64,000 bases of DNA from Mangrovimicrobium sp033283325. GTDB taxonomy: Bacteria; Pseudomonadota; Gammaproteobacteria; Pseudomonadales; Halieaceae. Each line of letters begins with the position of its first letter. Within the stretch, counting starts at the first letter, position 1. Below are positions 51,588 through 60,362 of this stretch, piece by piece. The notes beneath the pieces are model-generated. The model was given only the letters and a program-made list of their open reading frames with translations. It searched no databases and was not told the origin of the DNA. The stretch is taken from positions 434,001 through 498,000 of the forward strand of contig JAWMQO010000003.1 in NCBI GenBank assembly GCA_033283325.1, given 5' to 3'. The position numbers were made by a program, and so were the translations under genes.

Positions 51588-52991
51588 ATGGCAAGCAAGA
51601 ACACCCCCCTCTGGATACTCTGGCTGTTGTTGACTGTCGCCCTGGGGGGCTGGCTGCTGTTCACCCTGTTCAAGGGCGAGGAGGCCGATAAGACCGTGTT
51701 CCTCCCCGGCACCACCACCCCCGGCCACTACCAGATCGAACAGGTCTGCAGCGCCTGCCACGGCGAGTCCTTTTCCGACCAGGACGCCATGCAGGAAAAG
51801 TGCGAGGGCTGCCATGCCGAGGCGCTCAAGGCGGCCAAGGACGACCACCCCAAGTCCAAGTTCACCGACCCGCGCAACGCTGATCGCATCGAGGTGCTCG
51901 ACGCCCGCTACTGCGTGACCTGCCACGTGGAGCACCGCCCGGAACTCACCCACCCCATGGGCGTGACGATTCCGACTGACACCTGCTACCTCTGCCACTC
52001 CGAGATCGCCGAGGACCGCCCTAGCCACGAGGGCATGGAATTCGACACCTGCACCAGCGCGGGCTGCCACAACTTCCACGACAACACGGCCCTCTACGAG
52101 GACTTCCTGCTCAAGCATGCCCACGCCGAGCCCACCGATTTCGAGGGCCGCATGCTGGTCGGCAACCTCGCCGAAATCGCCGAACAACTGCCGGACTACC
52201 CGCTCGATGCGTGGCCGATCGAAACTGCCACGGTCGCGGATCAACAGCTGCCCGAGGGCGTGGACATGGACGCCCATATCGCCGAAGACTGGCTGGCCAG
52301 CGGCCACGCCGGGGCCGGTGTCGGCTGCAATGCCTGCCACATCCCGCCAGCCAGCGAGGCCGATCCGGAGCCCGCATGGACCGACAAGCCGGACCACACG
52401 GTCTGCGCCAGTTGCCACCAGGGCGAGGTGCAGGGTTTCCTCGCCGGTCGCCACGGCATGCGCCTGGACGCCGCCAACCTCGGCAGCGCGTTGACACCCA
52501 TGAACACCGACCTGGCGCGCCTGCCAATGCAGGCCGACGCCGCGGGCCGCGAACTGGACTGCCAGTCCTGCCACGGCGCCCACCGCTACGAGATTGTCGA
52601 GGCCCAGGTCGACAGCTGCCTCGGCTGCCACGCCGACGAGCACTCCCTGGCCTACAAGGATTCAAAGCACTTCCAGCTATGGCAGTCCGAGCTCGCCGGC
52701 GAGGCGGAGCCGGGCAGCGGCGTCACCTGCGCCAGCTGCCACATGCCGCGCCTCGAGAAGGACTACTACTGGGGCACCTTTATTCACAACGAGGTGCAGC
52801 ACAACCAGTCGGCCAACCTGCAGCCGAACGAGAAAATGATCCGCCCCGTGTGCCAGAACTGCCACGGCCTCGGCTTCACCATCGACGCCCTGGCGGACCC
52901 GGCCCTGATCGGCAACAACTTTTCCCAAGCCCCGACCGTCCACATCCGCAGCATCGACCTCGCCACCGAGCGGGCCGGAGCGACGGAGTAG
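51588..52991 (+). CDS. Membrane-anchored undecahaem cytochrome c
   Basis: A 467-residue protein with one N-terminal helix (LWILWLLLTVALGGWLLFTLF) and a periplasmic part with ten CxxCH motifs (cysteines starting at 54, 72, 109, 133, 247, 273, 325, 344, 381 and 422) and one CX4CH (155-161, CTSAGCH). It could therefore bind 11 haems c. It is 17 bp after the gene for the membrane FAD protein and is its likely electron acceptor. I do not recognise a described family: it is not NrfA (no CxxCK) and not a NapC/NirT protein by length. Whether it is a terminal reductase or only a relay is open. Confidence 0.8.
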   Translation: MASKNTPLWILWLLLTVALGGWLLFTLFKGEEADKTVFLPGTTTPGHYQIEQVCSACHGESFSDQDAMQEKCEGCHAEALKAAKDDHPKSKFTDPRNADRIEVLDARYCVTCHVEHRPELTHPMGVTIPTDTCYLCHSEIAEDRPSHEGMEFDTCTSAGCHNFHDNTALYEDFLLKHAHAEPTDFEGRMLVGNLAEIAEQLPDYPLDAWPIETATVADQQLPEGVDMDAHIAEDWLASGHAGAGVGCNACHIPPASEADPEPAWTDKPDHTVCASCHQGEVQGFLAGRHGMRLDAANLGSALTPMNTDLARLPMQADAAGRELDCQSCHGAHRYEIVEAQVDSCLGCHADEHSLAYKDSKHFQLWQSELAGEAEPGSGVTCASCHMPRLEKDYYWGTFIHNEVQHNQSANLQPNEKMIRPVCQNCHGLGFTIDALADPALIGNNFSQAPTVHIRSIDLATERAGATE

Positions 52992-53023
52992 ACGGACCCA
53001 CACTGACCCAGAGGACTTTAACC

Positions 53024-53602
53024 ATGATCCCATTGCGCAAAACCCTGATAGCAACCGGCCTCGCTTCACTGCTGGCCCTGCCGGCAGCCAGCCAGGCCGC
53101 CGATGCAGATTCACCGATGTTCACACCCAAGCAGATGACCGACTGGCTGCACCTGGTGATGTCGTCCGACCGCACCGTGTACACCCGCTTGATCGTCAAC
53201 CGCCTGCAGAACAAGGAAAAGGTCATCAAGGCCAGCGAGCACTTCGAGGACGACAAGGCCCTGGTCCTGCCGGCCCAGATGTTCCGCTTCGGCGCCGAGA
53301 TGGTCGGCGAGAAAACCGACGACTTCTCCTACTCACTGCTGAGCGAGTGGCCGATCAACAAGCAGAATGCGCCGCGCACCGAGGTGGAGAAAGAAGGTCT
53401 GGCCTACATCGCCGCCAACAAGGGTGAGAACTTCTACGCCACCGAGGAACTGGGCGGCAAGAAATACTTCACCGCCGTCTACGCCGACACTGCCGTCGCA
53501 CCGGCGTGCGTGACCTGCCACAACGACCACAAGGACACGCCGCGCTCCGACTTCAAGATCGGCGACGTGATGGGCGGGGTGGTGATCCGTGTACCGCTGT
53601 AG
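53024..53602 (+). CDS. DUF3365-family haem c protein
   Basis: A 192-residue exported protein with a signal peptide (LIATGLASLLALPAASQAAD), then a helical sensor-like domain and one CVTCHNDH haem site near residue 165 with DFKIGDVMGGVVIRVPL at the end. This matches the DUF3365/Tll0287-like group, c-haem proteins with a PAS-like fold thought to sense redox state or bind small ligands. Its last 14 bp overlap the next gene. The ATG has GAGGAC upstream. Confidence 0.85.
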   Translation: MIPLRKTLIATGLASLLALPAASQAADADSPMFTPKQMTDWLHLVMSSDRTVYTRLIVNRLQNKEKVIKASEHFEDDKALVLPAQMFRFGAEMVGEKTDDFSYSLLSEWPINKQNAPRTEVEKEGLAYIAANKGENFYATEELGGKKYFTAVYADTAVAPACVTCHNDHKDTPRSDFKIGDVMGGVVIRVPL

Positions 53603-53951
53603 AGGTCTGCTGGCGCTGGCACTGCTGGCGACCCTCCCGGCCCAGGCTGAAGACTTCCCGGAATTTCCCGGGGAGCGCTTCGCCCTGGGCCGCGGCGTTT
53701 GGGTGGACAACTGCGCTACCTGCCACGCCTACGGCATCGCCGGGGCCCCGCTGGCAACCGACGCCAGCCTGTGGGAGCCGCGCGCAGCCAAGGGCAAAGC
53801 GGTGCTCTACGAACACGCACTGGAAGGCTTCTACGGCCCAGGCAGCACGATGATGCCGGCCCGCGGCGGCAACGACGCACTCAGCGATGAAGAAGTAACG
53901 GCGGCCGTCGACTACATGGTCATGCTCGCCACTGGCACCGAACTGGAATGA
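53589..53951 (+). CDS. Small cytochrome c (c5-like)
   Basis: A 120-residue exported cytochrome with a signal peptide (CRGLLALALLATLPAQAED), one haem site NCATCHAYG near residue 40 and a late methionine ligand in STMMPARGG. The pattern GRGVWVDNCATCH and LSDEEVTAAVDYMV is typical of cytochrome c5/c555. It begins with GTG inside the 3' end of the DUF3365 gene, so the two are translated together. It probably passes electrons between the multihaem protein and other periplasmic partners. Confidence 0.85.
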   Translation: MYRCRGLLALALLATLPAQAEDFPEFPGERFALGRGVWVDNCATCHAYGIAGAPLATDASLWEPRAAKGKAVLYEHALEGFYGPGSTMMPARGGNDALSDEEVTAAVDYMVMLATGTELE

Positions 53952-53972
53952 TCGACAACAAGAGGAAGACAC

Positions 53973-54386
53973 ATGACTCCGGAACAAATCGCACTCGTTA
54001 AGCAGAGCTGGGCGCAGGTCGTGCCCATCTCCGAACAGGCCGCCGAACTTTTCTACGGCAAACTGTTTGAACTCAACCCCGCCTACAAGGAACTGTTTAC
54101 CGGGGACATGAAAAGCCAGGGCAAGAAGTTGATGTCCATGATCAACACTGCCGTGAGTTCGCTGGACAAGCTCGACACCATCCTCCCCGCGGTGCAGGAC
54201 CTCGGCAAGCGCCACGTGGGCTACGGCGTAAAGGACGAGGACTACGACACCGTCGCGGTAGCGCTGCTGTGGACCCTCGAGCAGGGCCTCGGCGACGGTT
54301 TCACCGCCGAGGTGAAAGAAGCGTGGACCCTCACCTATACCACTCTCGCCAATGTCATGATCACGGCCTCCAAGGAAGCCGCGTGA
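53973..54386 (+). CDS. Single-domain globin
   Basis: A 137-residue globin like Vitreoscilla haemoglobin: proximal His81 in DLGKRHVGYGV, B10 Tyr28 in ELFYGKLF, and a Gln49 near E7. It has no reductase domain, so it depends on another electron donor for turnover as a nitric oxide dioxygenase, or simply binds oxygen or NO. Last gene of the NtrC/sigma-54 operon, 21 bp after the cytochrome gene, with ribosome site AGAGGAAG. Confidence 0.9.
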   Translation: MTPEQIALVKQSWAQVVPISEQAAELFYGKLFELNPAYKELFTGDMKSQGKKLMSMINTAVSSLDKLDTILPAVQDLGKRHVGYGVKDEDYDTVAVALLWTLEQGLGDGFTAEVKEAWTLTYTTLANVMITASKEAA

Positions 54387-54412
54387 CCTGACACTGCCGG
54401 GTAGATCGCCTG

Positions 54413-54440
54413 TCACGGGGCCCGGCAACGGGACCCGTGA
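54413..54440. terminator. Hairpin between convergent globin and DUF3667 genes
   Basis: Arms TCACGGG and CCCGTGA with an inner CCG/CGG, in the 81-bp gap between two convergent genes. It lacks a T tract, so it is a possible weak or Rho-assisted bidirectional terminator. Confidence 0.4.
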
Positions 54441-54467
54441 TTCCGCCTGCGCGCCACTGCCCAGTCC

Positions 54468-55523
54468 CTAGAGCATCAGCAGGGCCGTAATCGCCACCAC
54501 CACGAATCCCGCCAGCATCATCAGCCCGTAGCTGAGATAGATGAACAGTGTCTTGCCGATAGCGCCACCCCAACTCGAGCCATAGGCGCGACGCAATGCC
54601 AGCGGCAGGTAGACCAGCATCCACAGCACGAGCAGCCCCCCGGCTCCCTCCCAGGCGCGCTCCAGCACAACGTCCAGCAGGTAGAGAATGTAGGCGAAGG
54701 AGTGATAGTGCAGCGCGAAAACCAGGTGCTGCAGGTAGTGATAGGGCGAAAAAAGGTAGGCGCACTGCACCAACAGGGCGAAGAGGGGCAACAGGATAAA
54801 CATCATCTGCGGCCCGAAATCGAGCATGGCATTGACCAGGGGCCGCGGATCCTCACGCAGACCCGCCACGTTTTCCTTCATGCGTTCCTCGAGATCCTGC
54901 TCCAACTCCTGCATCCACTGCGGACTGTTTTCGTTGCTGAAGCCGAGTTCGATATTGAGGTCGTTGGGATCGCTCGCCTCCCTCGCCGCCCTGGCCTCGT
55001 CAAGCCCTTTACGTACCTTGTCCCCGGCGGCCCGGCCCGCCTCCCCGTACTCTTCGTAGCCTCCATACGTACCGTAGTCCCCGGACTCAGTGGTCTTCCC
55101 CGACTCGCTGGCCACCCGCGCCTTGCTTGCCGCGTTGACAGCCTCCTCTACCTGCAGCGCTATCTCTTCATCGTCGGACTGGTCAGTAATAATGATGGGG
55201 CCAGGGCCCAGCCCGCTGGAGGCGGCGAAGGAGAAGTACAGGAACAGGCAGAAACTCAATACCAGGTAGAGCCGCAGGGGTGGCAGGTAGCGGGCCCGGC
55301 GTCCGGCGAAGTACTCGGCGCTGAGCCTTCCCGGGCGCAGGACCAGCGGGTAAAAAGTTCGCCAGAAGCGCGAATCGATCTCAATCAGGTCACTGGCGAG
55401 GTCGCGGGCCACGTCGAGGAAGCGCTCATCCCCGCTGCCCTCGCGCTGGCCGCAATCGGCACAGTACTCACCGCGCAGCGCGGCGCCGCAATTCCGGCAA
55501 TGTGATAGCGAATCTGTCCCCAT
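54468..55523 (-). CDS. DUF3667 domain membrane protein
   Basis: A 351-residue protein: an N-terminal zinc-ribbon (CRNCGAALRGEYCADCGQ), the family stretch LASDLIEIDSRFWRTFYPLVLRPGRLSAEYFAGRRARYLPPLRLYLVLSF, a charged helical insert of about 130 residues, and three or four membrane helices at the C-terminus. Function of the family is unknown. Confidence 0.85.
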   Translation of the reverse strand: MGTDSLSHCRNCGAALRGEYCADCGQREGSGDERFLDVARDLASDLIEIDSRFWRTFYPLVLRPGRLSAEYFAGRRARYLPPLRLYLVLSFCLFLYFSFAASSGLGPGPIIITDQSDDEEIALQVEEAVNAASKARVASESGKTTESGDYGTYGGYEEYGEAGRAAGDKVRKGLDEARAAREASDPNDLNIELGFSNENSPQWMQELEQDLEERMKENVAGLREDPRPLVNAMLDFGPQMMFILLPLFALLVQCAYLFSPYHYLQHLVFALHYHSFAYILYLLDVVLERAWEGAGGLLVLWMLVYLPLALRRAYGSSWGGAIGKTLFIYLSYGLMMLAGFVVVAITALLML

Positions 55524-55670
55524 GGCTTGCAGAATCCCCGCTTTCGGGCAGAATGCACTCCGCCCCGCCTCGCGCTACCATACCACTTAGAGACGCAGTG
55601 GATTAGCCCGCGGTGTGGCCCCGATGCCCACAACAGCACCCGCAATCAAGCCCGCAGCGAAGATAGAACA

Positions 55671-56927
55671 GTGAAACTGTCGAAATTTGGTGAAAAGTTC
55701 GCCGGAGAATCCGGCATCGTCGAGTTGATGGACGATCTCGGCACGGCCCTCAACGACAACCCCGACATGATATTCATGGGCGGGGGCAACCCCGGCCGGG
55801 TCGAGGCCATGGAAGTGGTGTTCCGCGAGCGACTGGAAGCCCTGCTCGCCGACCCGCGCCAGCGCCACAGCCTGTTCGGCATCTACCAGTCCCCCCAGGG
55901 CGACCGGGAGTTCCGCCGCGAAATCGCCGCCTTCCTGCGCCGCGAATTCGGCTGGCAGGTGGGCGAGGAAAACATCGCCATCAGCAACGGCAGCCAGTCC
56001 GCCTTCTTCCTGCTGCTCAACATGCTCGCCGGGGAGATGCCCGACGGCGGCCAGCGCTGCATCCACCTGCCCCTGTCCCCCGAGTACATCGGCTACCGCG
56101 ACACCGGCCTCAGCGAGCGCTTCTTCAGCGCCACGCGGCCCAATATCGAGATGCTGGACGCCAACCTGTTCAAATACCGGGTGGATTTCGCCGAACTGAA
56201 TCCGGGGCCCGAAACTGCCGCGCTGTGCGTTTCGCGCCCGACCAACCCCACCGGCAACGTGCTGACCGACGAGGAGATCGAACACCTCGACAGCATCGCC
56301 CGCGAGCGGGACATCCCCCTGATCATCGACGGCGCCTACGGCCAGCCCTTCCCGGAAATCGTCTTCACCCCGGCCACGCCCCATTGGAACCGGAACACGG
56401 TGCTGGCCCTCAGCCTGTCCAAGCTCGGCCTGCCCGGCGTGCGCACCGGCATCCTGGTGGCCAACGAGGAACTCATCGGCGCCTTCACCAACGCCAACAC
56501 CATCGCCAGTCTCGCCTGCGGCACCCTCGGTCCGCTGCTCACCCGCGCGCTGTTCGCCGACGGCGAGATCCGGCGCCTGTCGCGGGAGCATGTCACGCCT
56601 TTTTACCGCGCGGGTTCGGAGCAGGCAGTGAGCTACTGCCGCAAGTATTTTGGCGACCTCCCCTGGCGGGTACACAAGCCCGAGGGGGCCATCTTCCTCT
56701 GGCTGTGGTTCGAGGGCCTGCCCATCCGCAGCCAGGAGCTCTACCAGCGCTTGAAGCAGCGCGGCGTGCTGGCGGTACCGGGCCACAACTTCTTCGTCGG
56801 CCTGGACGAGCACTGGGCCCACAGCCAGGAGTGCCTGCGGGTTTCCTACGCCATGGACAGTGCCCAGGTGGAAGCGGGTATCCGCATTATTGCTGAGGAA
56901 GCGCGCAAGGCCTACGAGGAAGGCTGA
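55671..56927 (+). CDS. avtA: Valine-pyruvate aminotransferase
   Basis: A 418-residue fold-type I aminotransferase with PLP lysine in LSLSKLGLPGVRTG, the N-terminal MDDLGTALND and MIFMGGGNPGRV, and SRPTNPTGNVLTDEE. These match AvtA-type enzymes that interconvert valine/pyruvate and 2-ketoisovalerate/alanine. The start is the GTG at 55671, where the family sequence begins (KLSKFGEKFAGESGI). Confidence 0.9.
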   Translation: MKLSKFGEKFAGESGIVELMDDLGTALNDNPDMIFMGGGNPGRVEAMEVVFRERLEALLADPRQRHSLFGIYQSPQGDREFRREIAAFLRREFGWQVGEENIAISNGSQSAFFLLLNMLAGEMPDGGQRCIHLPLSPEYIGYRDTGLSERFFSATRPNIEMLDANLFKYRVDFAELNPGPETAALCVSRPTNPTGNVLTDEEIEHLDSIARERDIPLIIDGAYGQPFPEIVFTPATPHWNRNTVLALSLSKLGLPGVRTGILVANEELIGAFTNANTIASLACGTLGPLLTRALFADGEIRRLSREHVTPFYRAGSEQAVSYCRKYFGDLPWRVHKPEGAIFLWLWFEGLPIRSQELYQRLKQRGVLAVPGHNFFVGLDEHWAHSQECLRVSYAMDSAQVEAGIRIIAEEARKAYEEG

Positions 56928-56999
56928 GCCCGGCGCAGGAGAACCTCCGCGCCAGCCGGTTGTCCCAGTTCACAGGAAGCTTGAGAAAAAGGTAGCCGG

Positions 57000-58583
57000 A
57001 TGCCGCGCAAAATCCTTATCACCCTCGCCGCCTCGCTCGCCCTGCTGGTACTGGCGGCGCTGCTCATCCCCCGTTTCGTCGACGGCAACAGACTGATCCA
57101 GCCCCTGCTGGCCGTCGTCGAGAAAGACAGCGGCGTCCGCATCGAGGTAAACGGCACCACCCGCCTGACCCTCCTCCCCCGCCCGGGGATCAATGTCCGT
57201 GACATCAGCGTGCAACTCCCCGGGGAAACTACGCCAGGCCTGCGGGCCGCGGAATTTCGCCTCGGCGTGCAGCTGATGCCACTGCTTGAAGGTAATGTTT
57301 CAGTGGATCGTTTCGCCATCGAGGGGCTGGCCTATGTCGCCGGCCTCGAGGCGGGGGAGACCCCACCCCGGCTGGATCTGCACGGCGGTTTCACCTACCA
57401 GCAGAGCAGCGGCCTGCTGCAACTCGAAAACGTGGCCGCCACCCTCTACGACGCCCTGCCGAACCCGGTGAAACTGCACCTGGCGGGCCCCGTCAGACTC
57501 CGGGAACAGGACGCCGAACTTACGCTCGAACTCGACAGCGGCGACGCCAGCGGCAGCGGCACGATCCGTTACGCGAGCAACGACAGCCCGCAGATCGACG
57601 CCAGACTCCACCTCGACCGCTTCACCCCGGCCCTGCTCGCGCTGGCAGGCCCCGACGCCGCAGCGGAGGCCGATAACACCGCGGCTTCCGCGGACGGGGA
57701 AACCACACTGCCCGTGAATGCCCTGCGCGATATGGACCTGCGCGCCGAACTGAAGCTCGACGAGGCGATATGGCAGGGCCATACCATCCGCGATATCCGC
57801 GCCCTTCTCCGGGTAAACAATGGCAGCGCCATCCTGCCCGAGCTGAGCGGCAAGGTGCACGGAGGCCAACTGCAGATGAAGGCCAGCCTCAACGCCAGGC
57901 AGACGCCTCCCCGGATCAACACCGAGGGCACGCTGGCATCCATCGACATCGCCCAATTGCTCACAGCCGCGGAAGTGGAAGCGGTGATGACCGGCAGCGC
58001 CAACCTCGACTGGGAACTGCACGGCGCGGGCTCTACCACCGGGGCCATCCGCGACAGCCTGCGCGGGCCGATCCACCTGACAACGGAAGACGCGGTGCTG
58101 ACTGCGGCGGGCGTGGAGAAAGAACTCTGCGCAGTGGTGGCCACGATCAATCAGGAAGCCATGGGGTCTACCCTGCCCGACTCCAGCCGCTTCGAGCAGC
58201 TCACGGCGACTGTGCAGGTGCGTAACGGCAAGGCTTTCCTGCAACCCCTGAAGGCCCGCCTGCCGCAGATCAATCTTACCGGCAAGGGCGAACTGGATCT
58301 CGCCAGCCAGCAATTCGACGCTACGTTCAGGGCGAAACTCTCGCCGCAACTGGCACAGCTGGATCCCGCCTGTCGGGTCAATGAGCGCCTCACCGATATC
58401 CAGTGGCCGGTGGAGTGCGCCGGTGACCTCGGCGGCGAGCCGCGCGACTGGTGCTCCATCGACAGCAGGCAGATCCTCGAGGAGGCGGGTGAGAACGAGC
58501 TTATTCGCAAGGCGGGTGAGCAGTTGGACGAGCACCTTGGCGAGGGGGCCGGTGAGGCACTGAAGAAACTGTTCGGCAAGTAA
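57000..58583 (+). CDS. AsmA-family protein
   Basis: A 527-residue protein with an N-terminal membrane anchor (ILITLAASLALLVLAALLIP) and a long beta-rich region; LTLLPRPGINVRDISV and the C-terminal DAVLTAAGVEKELCAVVATINQEAMGSTLPDSSRFEQLTATVQVRNG are typical of AsmA. Such proteins act at the inner membrane in outer-membrane lipid or protein homeostasis. It is slightly shorter than the usual 600 or more residues. It is 72 bp after avtA. Confidence 0.88.
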   Translation: MPRKILITLAASLALLVLAALLIPRFVDGNRLIQPLLAVVEKDSGVRIEVNGTTRLTLLPRPGINVRDISVQLPGETTPGLRAAEFRLGVQLMPLLEGNVSVDRFAIEGLAYVAGLEAGETPPRLDLHGGFTYQQSSGLLQLENVAATLYDALPNPVKLHLAGPVRLREQDAELTLELDSGDASGSGTIRYASNDSPQIDARLHLDRFTPALLALAGPDAAAEADNTAASADGETTLPVNALRDMDLRAELKLDEAIWQGHTIRDIRALLRVNNGSAILPELSGKVHGGQLQMKASLNARQTPPRINTEGTLASIDIAQLLTAAEVEAVMTGSANLDWELHGAGSTTGAIRDSLRGPIHLTTEDAVLTAAGVEKELCAVVATINQEAMGSTLPDSSRFEQLTATVQVRNGKAFLQPLKARLPQINLTGKGELDLASQQFDATFRAKLSPQLAQLDPACRVNERLTDIQWPVECAGDLGGEPRDWCSIDSRQILEEAGENELIRKAGEQLDEHLGEGAGEALKKLFGK

Positions 58584-58603
58584 CGGCCGGGCAGCCTGGA
58601 TCG

Positions 58604-58652
58604 GACCGGCGGCCTTTCGGCCGCTTCGTAGCCTGTGGGTTGCTATGCGCTC
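58604..58652 (+). repeat. Solo end of the MITE-like repeat
   Basis: The segment GGCGGCCTTTCGGCCGCT followed by a diverged copy of the repeat end (CGTAGCCTGTGGGTTGCTATG) is repeated more perfectly 78 bp downstream at the left border of the full element. The GCGGCC/GGCCGC hairpin may also end asmA transcription. Confidence 0.6.
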
Positions 58653-58702
58653 TAGCTGTATTTCTGGAGCCTCGGGATTTGGGCGGCGGCCTTTCGGCCG
58701 CT

Positions 58703-58953
58703 GCGTTGCCTGCGGGTGCTTATGCTCTTTTACTTCATTGCGGGCGCATGCGGCGCGTTGAACGCTGTCGCCCGGAAACTGCCGACATGCGGCCGTGTGC
58801 CGGATCGCCGCTGAGCGTAATGAGAGATCGGAGCTTCGGAGGAGAGTTGGTTCGGCAGGAGGGTGTCGGTAGCGCGGCGGTTCCGCGGGGAGGCAGGGTT
58901 CGCGCCGACGCCCTCCAAGTCCGTAAAAGAGCATAAGCACCCACAGTCAACGC
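58703..58953 (+). mobile_element. MITE-like element, copy 1
   Basis: 251 bp with 31-bp terminal inverted repeats (58703-58733 and 58923-58953), two mismatches, containing the perfect core GGTGCTTATGCTCTTTTAC. It has no ORF for a transposase. A hairpin GCGGCC-TTTC-GGCCGC lies just outside its left end. It is related to copy 2 in inverted orientation. Confidence 0.75.
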
Positions 58954-59053
58954 CGGGGAGAGAATCCGACCCCTGGCACCTCGAACAAGCGCATTACATC
59001 CCTGATTCCAGTTGCTCTGGATTGAGCGCCCCTCGCTCGTCATTTCGCACCCC

Positions 59054-59306
59054 GCATTGGCGCTGTGTGGTGTAGCTCTTTTGCGGACTTGGAGGGCGTC
59101 GGTGCGAACCCGGCGCCCTCTTACCTCGTCTCCACGCCCCGAGCTACCTCCTGCCGAACCAACCCTCCCCCGAAGCTCTGATCCCCCATTACGCTCAGTG
59201 GTAAACCAATACACTGTCGCAAGTCGCGAGGTATTGAACTCAACCGGCCAACGCGCCGCATGCGCCCGCAATGGAGCAAAAGAGCTACACCGCACAGCGC
59301 CAATGC
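59054..59306 (-). mobile_element. MITE-like element, copy 2 (inverted)
   Basis: 253 bp with 31-bp terminal inverted repeats (59054-59084 and 59276-59306), one mismatch, core GGTGTAGCTCTTTTGC. Its ends and inner borders match the reverse complement of copy 1 (for example CGGACTTGGAGGGCGTCGG), while the centre has diverged. A GGCCGC/GCGGCC-type hairpin lies outside its right end. Confidence 0.75.
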
Positions 59307-59402
59307 AGCGGCCGCAAGGCCGCCCCGACCCCAGACAGACTACCCCCAATTGCCCACCGGGAAAGCGCAACGTAAACTCCCAGCACCCAGGAGGAAACAG
59401 AC

Positions 59403-59801
59403 ATGACAGAACACACCGGAAGCTGCCACTGCGGCTCAGTCGTCTTCAAGGTACCCGAGGAATTGGGCGACGTACGCTACTGCTACTGCCAGACCTGCCG
59501 CAAGCTGAACGGCAGTGCGTTTTCCGCAGTCGCAATGATACCCAGCGAGGAATTTGAATTGCTGCAGGGCGCGGAATCGATAGGCATTTACGAATCCACT
59601 CCGGGGAAGCAACGCCACCACTGCACGAAATGCTTCGCGCCGCTTTACGTCCAGCTCAAATCCGACACCAGCAGCGTACGCCTGCGCCTCGGCCTGATGA
59701 ACTTCGAGCCCAAGGTGACACTTCGCGGGCATATCTGGGTGAGCGAAAAACCCGAGTGGTACACGATTCTGGACGACCTGCCCCAGGCCGCGGAATTCTA
59801 G
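59403..59801 (+). CDS. GFA (Mss4-like) family protein
   Basis: A 132-residue zinc protein with the family ligands SCHCG, YCYCQTCRK and HHCTKCFAPLY. The family is named for glutathione-dependent formaldehyde-activating enzyme, but most members have no proven activity. It lies right after the repeat region and converges on the ferritin-like gene with a 7-bp gap. Ribosome site AGGAGG. Confidence 0.9.
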   Translation: MTEHTGSCHCGSVVFKVPEELGDVRYCYCQTCRKLNGSAFSAVAMIPSEEFELLQGAESIGIYESTPGKQRHHCTKCFAPLYVQLKSDTSSVRLRLGLMNFEPKVTLRGHIWVSEKPEWYTILDDLPQAAEF

Positions 59802-59808
59802 CCGACGG

Positions 59809-60276
59809 TCAGGCAACCACCTGCAGGCTGGCCAGCTTCTTCACCAGTTCTTCCGCATGGGAGGCTTCCTCCGCTGCGAAACGACTGGCCAGCTGGCGAG
59901 TTTCCCGATCGTCGCTCTTCTCGGCGAAAGAACCGTAGAATTTTCGCGCTGCCCGCTCATTCTCCAGGGCGAGGAGGATGGCCTCGCGCAGGTTCATGTC
60001 GAGACTGGCCTGCTCGCAGGCGACAGTTTCGGGCGGCACGTCGTCGGGCCAGTCGAAGCCTTCCAGTTGCAGATCCGGCAGGGACAGCTCCTCGGCCAGT
60101 TCACGCACCTCGGCGAGATGAAGCTGGGACTCCTTGGCCATCCCGGCGAAAAACTTCGCCACTTCCGTATTGCCGTGGGCGGACATCTCCGCTTCCAGTT
60201 TGAGATAGCAAACCCGCGCCTCGGATTCCATTTCCGCGGAATGGGCCAAAAACAGGGCGAGACTTTCGTTTGACAT
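59809..60276 (-). CDS. Ferritin-like / rubrerythrin-type diiron protein
   Basis: A 155-residue four-helix protein with paired ligand motifs: ESEARVCYLKLEAEM, ESQLHLAEV (ExxxH), ENERAARKFYGSFAEK and EEASHAEELV (ExxxH). The C-terminal rubredoxin domain of rubrerythrin is absent. Likely a peroxide- or iron-handling protein. I chose the ATG at 60276, after GGGGGTATTGC. Confidence 0.82.
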   Translation of the reverse strand: MSNESLALFLAHSAEMESEARVCYLKLEAEMSAHGNTEVAKFFAGMAKESQLHLAEVRELAEELSLPDLQLEGFDWPDDVPPETVACEQASLDMNLREAILLALENERAARKFYGSFAEKSDDRETRQLASRFAAEEASHAEELVKKLASLQVVA

Positions 60277-60362
60277 GCAATACCCCCAACGCAATAAGGG
60301 ATTATTCTGACCCATCCCGGCCCGCCGGCCAAGCCCCTACTTTGCGAAGTTGCGGATAGCCC

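Noticed and set aside
58703..59306. CRISPR array or integron attC sites in the repeat region
   Set aside because: There are only two long inverted copies with terminal inverted repeats, no short regular repeats with spacers and no integrase gene.
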